Below are positions 62,100 to 64,000 of a DNA stretch of 64,000 nt, one piece after another (position 1 is the first letter of the stretch; each line of letters begins with the position of its first letter). The stretch is from Membranipora membranacea (taxonomy: Eukaryota; Bryozoa; Gymnolaemata; Cheilostomatida; Membraniporidae), in assembly GCA_914767715.1 (NCBI GenBank), contig OU612072.1, positions 2,544,001-2,608,000 of the forward strand, written 5' to 3'. A program made the translations under genes and the position numbers. Under the pieces are notes generated by a model. The model ran no database searches, was not told where the DNA came from, and was given only the letters and a program-made list of their open reading frames with translations.

Positions 62100-63890
62100 C
62101 CCATTATGCTGAAAACAGTTTGTTGATATTGGTATATTGGTCTTCCATCTAACCTACTGGCAATACTATTTTACGAGACAGGCATGTTTACGGAAGGATG
62201 AAAATAAGAAACTTGATGGTAGGATTTCTTACGATAGGAAGGCCTAAAACAACTTTTTTAGCACAATCAATGTTTATTGCTTGTGTAAAGCGCTCCTGTT
62301 TTTACTGTAGACGACATAAGCTGGTAACTTTTCGCAATTAAACCTATAAGTTTTTATCAATTTAAGTATAACATCTTGAATTATATGCCGCGTCTTGTAG
62401 CAAAAAGCAGAAACATCTAAGAGCTAAAGTCTGCCGTGAAAGAAATGGTGGTAACTGGTAGAAGCTCGGACTCAAGCGGAACTCTAACACAACAAGTGCT
62501 GCCAATATGCCTGGGTGAGAGTTGTGTTCTCTTCTCAATTACTTGAGATGTGACCTGTAAAAATTGTTGCAGTTGAGCCAGTTCGTCATCATGTTATATA
62601 TTGTTGTGGAATTTACGCTGGTGAATGAATAGCAAACTTTCAATGGTCAAAGTTCAGGGAATGTAAATTTTTCTCTAGTAGAAGCGCTCAGTGATATGGT
62701 ATTTCCAGTGAGATGGTAACCTATTATCAATTTCTGATAACCTCATTTCAATTTATTTCTCTAGCTGAAATCTGCATCATATCCGCACTTGACTTCTCCA
62801 TCTGTATCAGCTGATACTTTATGACACTGTGCGCAGGTAAGATTGCAGTGATTTAAAAAATGATATATGAGAAGTGAAAAAGGTACAGTATATGTAGCTT
62901 ATTATCACATTAATCCATGAGACATTTTTAGTAAACCGCCAAAGACTTGAATTTCACATCGTTTCCTGCCATTCGCCATGCCTATATGTGCTTGCAGTTT
63001 TAATTTTAAATTCTGCTTTTGATTGGTTTATAAATCGTTTTGTAGATTTAATACATTGTAATTCTGTTGACAGCCGGATAGATTATACCTGTGATGTTAA
63101 GAGGTTTTATGCACCATGAGCTAAACGAAGCAGGGGTTATATTGGATGGTTCCACTGCCAACTTGGGAATACTACCGTAAGACATCTTTACAGTTTCACC
63201 TTTAACCCGCTCATATTTAAATTTTATTATGTCAAAAACAGACCCAGAAATATATAGCATGAGATTTTCAAGAATGGTGTATTGAATATAGTTATGTTTC
63301 CAGCTCCCGACACACCATAGACTATTATGTAAATGCAGAATCTTTCGTTTGCAACCTACAATATATGAAAAAAAAACATGTATAAGATTACTGCTTGGAC
63401 AACTTCAAGGCATGAGCTTGTCTCAATCACAGAGTCAAAAGACCTCTATACACAGAAACTTGCCTCTGACAGTTCTGAAGCTAAGCTCAGATATCTAGTG
63501 TGTGTGCACTTTTGCCTCCCATTTTGTATAATTATGCCGATGTATACTTCAGATCTTGGGTACATTATGCTGAGAGCAGGTTGAAGTTGGACTTTCATCT
63601 AACCTACTGGCGGTAGTAATTTACGAGACAGGCATGTTTACGGAAGGATGAAAGTAAGAAACTTGATGGTAGGATTTCCTAGAAATTCTTAAGAAGGCCT
63701 CAAACAGTTATTTTAGCAAAATCAAGGTTTATTGCTTCATAATTAAACCTTTAAGTTTTCATCAATTTATGTATAAAATCTTGAATTAAGTTGTAGCAAA
63801 AAGCAGAAACATTTGAGACACTCAAGTCCGCCGTGAAGATAATGATGGTAACTGGTAGAAGCTCGGACTCAAACGGAACTCTGCAGTATT
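62100..63890. repeat. Second tandem duplication, units offset about 1.4 kb
   Basis: The block CATCTAACCTACTGGC ... GACAGGCATGTTTACGGAAG occurs near 62149 and 63596. The block GGTAACTGGTAGAAGCTCGG occurs near 62450 and 63846. Order and strand are conserved. No ORF is shared between the copies. Confidence 0.7.
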
Positions 63891-64000
63891 CATAAAACAA
63901 TCATGTAAGTAATTTAATAGTAAAGGGGTAGCTTTGCACACAAAAATACATCTTCCAGCTTCCTAGATGAATAGTTATTATCTCATGTCGAGCTTGATTA

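Overview
This is an AT-rich, intron-rich segment of an animal genome. The evidence is a complete many-exon USP8 deubiquitinase gene with its animal-type domain order, signal-peptide genes built from phase-1 extracellular modules (C-type lectin, EGF-like), Thr/Pro mucin stalks, type I membrane receptors with tyrosine-rich tails, and decayed LINE, hAT-like and piggyBac-like repeats. It looks like a non-vertebrate metazoan. I cannot fix the phylum from sequence alone. All genes were assembled by eye from ORFs plus AG/GT splice sites, with reading phase checked across every junction.

Layout. 1-0.9 kb: last exon of a Pro/Tyr/Gln-rich gene (+). 3.4-32.3 kb: a head-to-tail array of four paralogous receptor genes (+), called NHLR-A to NHLR-D here. 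Each has five coding exons with identical intron phases (0, 2, 1, 2): a tiny start exon, the rest of the signal peptide, one long exon for an NHL-type beta-propeller plus a Thr-rich stalk, a transmembrane exon, and a cytoplasmic tail exon. 33.1-39.4 kb (-): a ten-exon secreted lectin-mucin gene (signal peptide, C-type lectin domain, EGF, EGF, mucin, EGF, EGF, mucin, short MAM-like end). 41.6-54.5 kb (-): 22-exon USP8 orthologue of 1343 residues. 56.0 kb (+): a small secreted-protein ORF. 57.2-64 kb: no convincing gene, but nested tandem duplications, including a 141-bp satellite.

The most interesting content is the receptor array. The ectodomains are NHL propellers with four conserved cysteines. 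The tails share a short code not explained by any receptor family I know: membrane-proximal YxxI and YE(T/I)P motifs, a central (M/I)P(F/L)DxAPx(V/L)P-like block, and YxxM motifs of the kind bound by PI3-kinase p85 SH2 domains in three of four paralogues. This suggests a tandemly expanded family of tyrosine-signalling surface receptors on mucin-like stalks. Next to it lies a secreted lectin-mucin whose lectin domain keeps the EPN and WND calcium/sugar-binding motifs. A recognition or barrier role is an inference.

USP8, which acts on endocytosed receptors, appears to be an unrelated housekeeping neighbour. It is well conserved: inactive rhodanese domain, two STAM-type SH3-binding motifs, a 14-3-3-like motif, and an unusually recognisable WW domain where the human protein is degenerate. 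Transposon debris is concentrated in receptor gene B and in the USP8 introns.
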